Shown here: piece by piece, positions 21,623-23,641 of the stretch
How the letters are laid out: each line of letters starts with the position of its first letter
Numbering within the stretch: position 1 is the first letter of the stretch
Source of the DNA: Aquificaceae bacterium
Lineage (GTDB): Bacteria; Aquificota; Aquificia; Aquificales; Aquificaceae
Length of the DNA: 23,641 nucleotides
Direction of reading: 5' to 3'
NCBI GenBank assembly: GCA_015490215.1
Contig: WFYH01000126.1
Coordinates: 1-23,641 of the forward strand
Notes under the pieces: model-generated
Databases searched by the model: none
What the model was told of the DNA's origin: nothing
Seen by the model: only the letters and a program-made list of their open reading frames with translations
Made by a program: the position numbers and the translations under genes

Positions 21623-23373
21623 CAGCCTACCAGATACATGGTCTCCGCCTCGGTACCTTTACCGTCCTCAAGGATCATGTCTTTATAGGATTTGCCCGGC
21701 GGGACCATGGGAAGGACGTTCTCTTCCCTGTCCACCACGAAGTCCATTATCACAGGCTTGTCCTCTATCTTGAGGGCTTCCTCAATTATCTCCCTCACCT
21801 CTTTGGGCTTTTCCGCTCTGAAGCCCACCGCTCCCATAGCTTCCGCAAGCTTTACAAAGTCTGGCTGGACCGCTAAATCCACCTCCGAATACCTCTTGTC
21901 GTAAAAGAGCTCCTGCCACTGGCGGACCATACCTAAGTAGGCGTTGTTAATAATTGCCACCCTTACGGGAACTTTGTATTGAACCGCTGTGATTATCTCC
22001 TGCATGGTCATTACAAAGGACCCGTCCCCGTCAACTACGAAAACCTCCTTTTCGGGTCTTCCGATCTTTGCACCTATTCCTGCAGGAAGACCAAAGCCCA
22101 TCGTTCCGAGTCCGCCCGAGTTCAGGAACTGCCTCGGATAGGAGAACTTAAAGAACATCGCTGCCCACATCTGGTGCTGTCCCACTCCGGGAACGATTAT
22201 GGCGTCTCCCCTGGTTGCCTCGTATATCTGCTCTATTACGTATTGGGGTTTTATCACCTTCTTTGAGTTTCGGTAAGTTAGAGGGTGGAGCTTCTTCCAC
22301 TTTTCTATCTGCTCAAGCCACTTCTCCCTCTCTTCCGGATACAGAATCTTTGCGCCCTTCCTTTTGATCTCGTTTATAAGCTTTCTGAGAACTATCTTCA
22401 CGTCCCCCACTATGGGAACGTCCACAACGATGTTCTTTGAGATAGAAGCGGGATCTATGTCTATGTGGATGATCTTGGCATCGGGTGCAAACTCGTCAAT
22501 TTTGCCTGTGACCCTGTCGTCAAAGCGGGCACCTACCGCTATCAAGAGATCGGAGTTGTAGACCGCCATGTTGGCGTAGTAGGTTCCGTGCATTCCGAGC
22601 ATCCTAAGAGACAGAGGGTGCGTTTCCGGGAAAGCGCCCTTGCCTTGGGTGGTGGTGGTCACGGGTATCTTCATAAGCTCCGCAAGTTCTACAAGCTCCT
22701 CTTGGGCTTCCGCATTTACCGCACCGCCCCCCACATAGAGGACGGGTCTTTTTGCCTCCATTATCAGCTGTGCCGCCTTCTTTATCTGCTGGATGTTACC
22801 TTCCACGTGGGGTTTGTATCCGGGAAGGGATTTTTTAACTTCTTCAAGGGAAGGTATGGGAACGTCGGAGAGTTGCTGGGTTATGTCTTTGGGAATATCT
22901 ATGAGAACCGGTCCCGGTCTTCCCGTTCTTGCTATATAAAAGGCTTCCCTGATTATGAGGGGAAGCTCGTTTATGTCCCTTACGAGGAAATTGTGCTTTG
23001 TGATGGGACGGGTGATACCTACTATGTCCACCTCTTGGAAGGCGTCGTTTCCGATCATGTGGGTGGGAACCTGACCGGTGATCACCACTATGGGAACCGA
23101 GTCCATGTAGGCATCCGCTATGGGGGTGACTATGTTGGTCGCTCCCGGACCTGACGTCGTCATGGCGACGCCGACTTTCCCGGTCGCTTTTGCATATCCT
23201 TCCGCCATGTGCCCCGCACCCTGCTCGTGGCGGGCAAGGATGTGTTTTATGCTCCCGTCCCTGTAGAGGGCGTCGTAAACCTCCATTATGGCGCCGCCGG
23301 GAAGACCGAAGATGACCTCAACTTTTTCTTCCTTTAAAGCCTCTATGACTATGTCTGCTCCTTTTCTCGGCAT
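21622..23373 (-). CDS. ilvB: acetolactate synthase, large (catalytic) subunit
   Basis: A 583-residue ThDP enzyme making acetolactate or acetohydroxybutyrate for Val, Leu and Ile synthesis. It has VIFGLPGGAIMEVYDAL, the catalytic Glu in ARHEQGAGHMAEG (E50), the central FAD/nucleotide domain with AVGARFDDRVTGK, and the ThDP motif starting at GDGSF and ending at NNAYLGM with VRQWQELFY. The frame is open to an ATG at 23433, adding 20 residues unlike the family. I chose ATG 23373 because GGAGG at 23388-23384 sits 10 bases before it and a promoter-like sequence overlaps the upper ATG. The regulatory subunit gene (ilvH/ilvN) usually follows, but here a uracil-DNA glycosylase gene does. Confidence 0.96.
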   Translation of the reverse strand: MPRKGADIVIEALKEEKVEVIFGLPGGAIMEVYDALYRDGSIKHILARHEQGAGHMAEGYAKATGKVGVAMTTSGPGATNIVTPIADAYMDSVPIVVITGQVPTHMIGNDAFQEVDIVGITRPITKHNFLVRDINELPLIIREAFYIARTGRPGPVLIDIPKDITQQLSDVPIPSLEEVKKSLPGYKPHVEGNIQQIKKAAQLIMEAKRPVLYVGGGAVNAEAQEELVELAELMKIPVTTTTQGKGAFPETHPLSLRMLGMHGTYYANMAVYNSDLLIAVGARFDDRVTGKIDEFAPDAKIIHIDIDPASISKNIVVDVPIVGDVKIVLRKLINEIKRKGAKILYPEEREKWLEQIEKWKKLHPLTYRNSKKVIKPQYVIEQIYEATRGDAIIVPGVGQHQMWAAMFFKFSYPRQFLNSGGLGTMGFGLPAGIGAKIGRPEKEVFVVDGDGSFVMTMQEIITAVQYKVPVRVAIINNAYLGMVRQWQELFYDKRYSEVDLAVQPDFVKLAEAMGAVGFRAEKPKEVREIIEEALKIEDKPVIMDFVVDREENVLPMVPPGKSYKDMILEDGKGTEAETMYLVG

Positions 23374-23404
23374 CCTTGAAAAGCCTCCGGAAAAATTACT
23401 TTCT

Positions 23405-23433
23405 AATTTATACCTATCGGCGAAGCCCTTCAA
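23405..23433 (-). promoter_or_regulatory. candidate promoter for ilvB-udg-ttuA
   Basis: On the - strand, TTGAAG (23433-23428) and TAAATT (23410-23405) are spaced by 17 bases. Transcription would begin near 23398, leaving about 25 bases before ATG 23373, with the ribosome site GGAGG at 23388-23384 in that leader. No leader peptide or attenuator fits in so short a leader. Confidence 0.42.
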
Positions 23434-23461
23434 GGAGAAAGGCTTTTGGGCAAGTCGCTAC

Positions 23462-23492
23462 TTGGACGGATTGGGATCTTAACGAGTATACT
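23462..23492 (+). promoter_or_regulatory. candidate promoter for trigger factor gene
   Basis: TTGGAC (23462-23467) and TATACT (23487-23492) are spaced by 19 bases on the + strand, with a plausible start near 23499. The intergenic region between the ilvB start (23373) and the trigger factor start (23529) is 155 bases and appears to hold only these two divergent promoters and the ribosome sites. Confidence 0.38.
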
Positions 23493-23528
23493 TAAAAAGT
23501 TCGAATTACTGCTGAGGAGGATAGGCTA

Positions 23529-23641
23529 ATGAAGGTTACAACTCAAGATAGGGAAGGTCTCTTTAAGTCCTTGGAAGTAGAGGTAGAAGGTGAGACCGTA
23601 AAAACGGTTCTTGATGAGGTCTACGAGTATCTGAAACAGAA
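23529..23641 (+). CDS. tig: trigger factor, N-terminal fragment (cut by window end)
   Basis: The first 37 codons are present. The start MKVTTQDREGLFKSLEVEVE and the following V-x-x-V-LDEVYEYL match the ribosome-binding N-terminal domain of trigger factor, the ribosome-associated peptidyl-prolyl isomerase and chaperone. The match is to the general pattern of that domain (K-V-x-V, L-x-x-x-LEVEV, later a helix with E-x-x-x-x-L). GGAGG at 23516-23520 is 8 bases before the ATG. Only about a tenth of the usual length is visible, so the call rests on a short stretch. Confidence 0.75.
   Translation, partial: MKVTTQDREGLFKSLEVEVEGETVKTVLDEVYEYLKQ

Noticed and set aside
22465..23154. 229-codon open frame on the + strand opposite ilvB
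   Set aside because: It is entirely antisense to a strongly conserved acetolactate synthase; its translation is His/Gly/Tyr-rich with no recognisable domain, as expected of a shadow frame.
23374..23433. Upstream ATG of ilvB at 23433
   Set aside because: It overlaps a promoter-like sequence and adds 20 residues unlike other acetolactate synthases; ATG 23373 has a good ribosome site.
1..23641. tRNA, rRNA, CRISPR, insertion sequences, prophage genes
   Set aside because: Looked for cloverleaf ends, regular direct repeats, transposase motifs and terminal inverted repeats; none seen. Absence by eye is not proof for small RNAs.

Overview
This window looks like chromosomal DNA from a thermophilic member of the Aquificales (Hydrogenobacter/Thermocrinis/Aquifex group). 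The main reasons are: a phosphoserine phosphatase of the metal-independent type described in Hydrogenobacter thermophilus; a fused CTP:inositol-1-phosphate cytidylyltransferase/di-myo-inositol-phosphate-phosphate synthase for a hyperthermophile compatible solute; a TtuA-type tRNA 2-thiolation enzyme (s2T54, a heat adaptation); two thermophile-type Fe-S uracil-DNA glycosylases (families 4 and 5); an F0 subunit c with a signal peptide; and an rpmH-yidD-yidC cluster with no rnpA, as expected where protein-only RNase P (HARP) replaces the usual enzyme. Genes are very tightly packed and many overlap. I saw no tRNA, rRNA, insertion sequence, CRISPR array or phage gene, and no gene-free stretch over 300 bases.

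Left block (1-13161, + strand). The end of an aconitase gene, malate dehydrogenase and class I fumarase alpha form a TCA/reductive TCA run. F0 subunit a, a Usp-like protein, F0 subunit c, ribosomal protein bL34, YidD and YidC follow, so two F0 membrane subunits sit next to the insertase that inserts such proteins. Next come family 5 uracil-DNA glycosylase, the DIPP synthase fusion, an M50 (site-2 type) protease, phosphoserine phosphatase, a large exported TPR protein, an ExbB/TolQ-type proton channel without ExbD, a Uma2-type nuclease-fold protein and an MlaF-like ABC ATPase.

Middle block (18841 down to 13135, - strand). Seven genes overlap in series: trpS, a membrane-anchored PHP phosphoesterase, a small unknown protein, a membrane diguanylate cyclase, a PTPS/QueD-family protein with an altered catalytic triad, pdxA and a cyclopropane fatty acid synthase. 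The first gene has a perfect TATAAT seven bases before its ATG and no Shine-Dalgarno sequence, suggesting a leaderless message.

Right block. A GspA/ExeA-like ATPase with a periplasmic SH3 domain (+) shares a 34-base divergent intergenic region with trpS. It converges with overlap on ilvB-udg4-ttuA (- strand, 23373 to 20064). The window ends in the start of trigger factor (+).

No single region is an obviously new system. The best leads are the PTPS-family protein with both catalytic Cys and His changed, the altered nucleotide loop of the DIPP fusion, the PHP/unknown/GGDEF membrane cluster, and the TPR-ExbB-Uma2-MlaF run. Assignments rest on motif recognition by eye; no database search was run.
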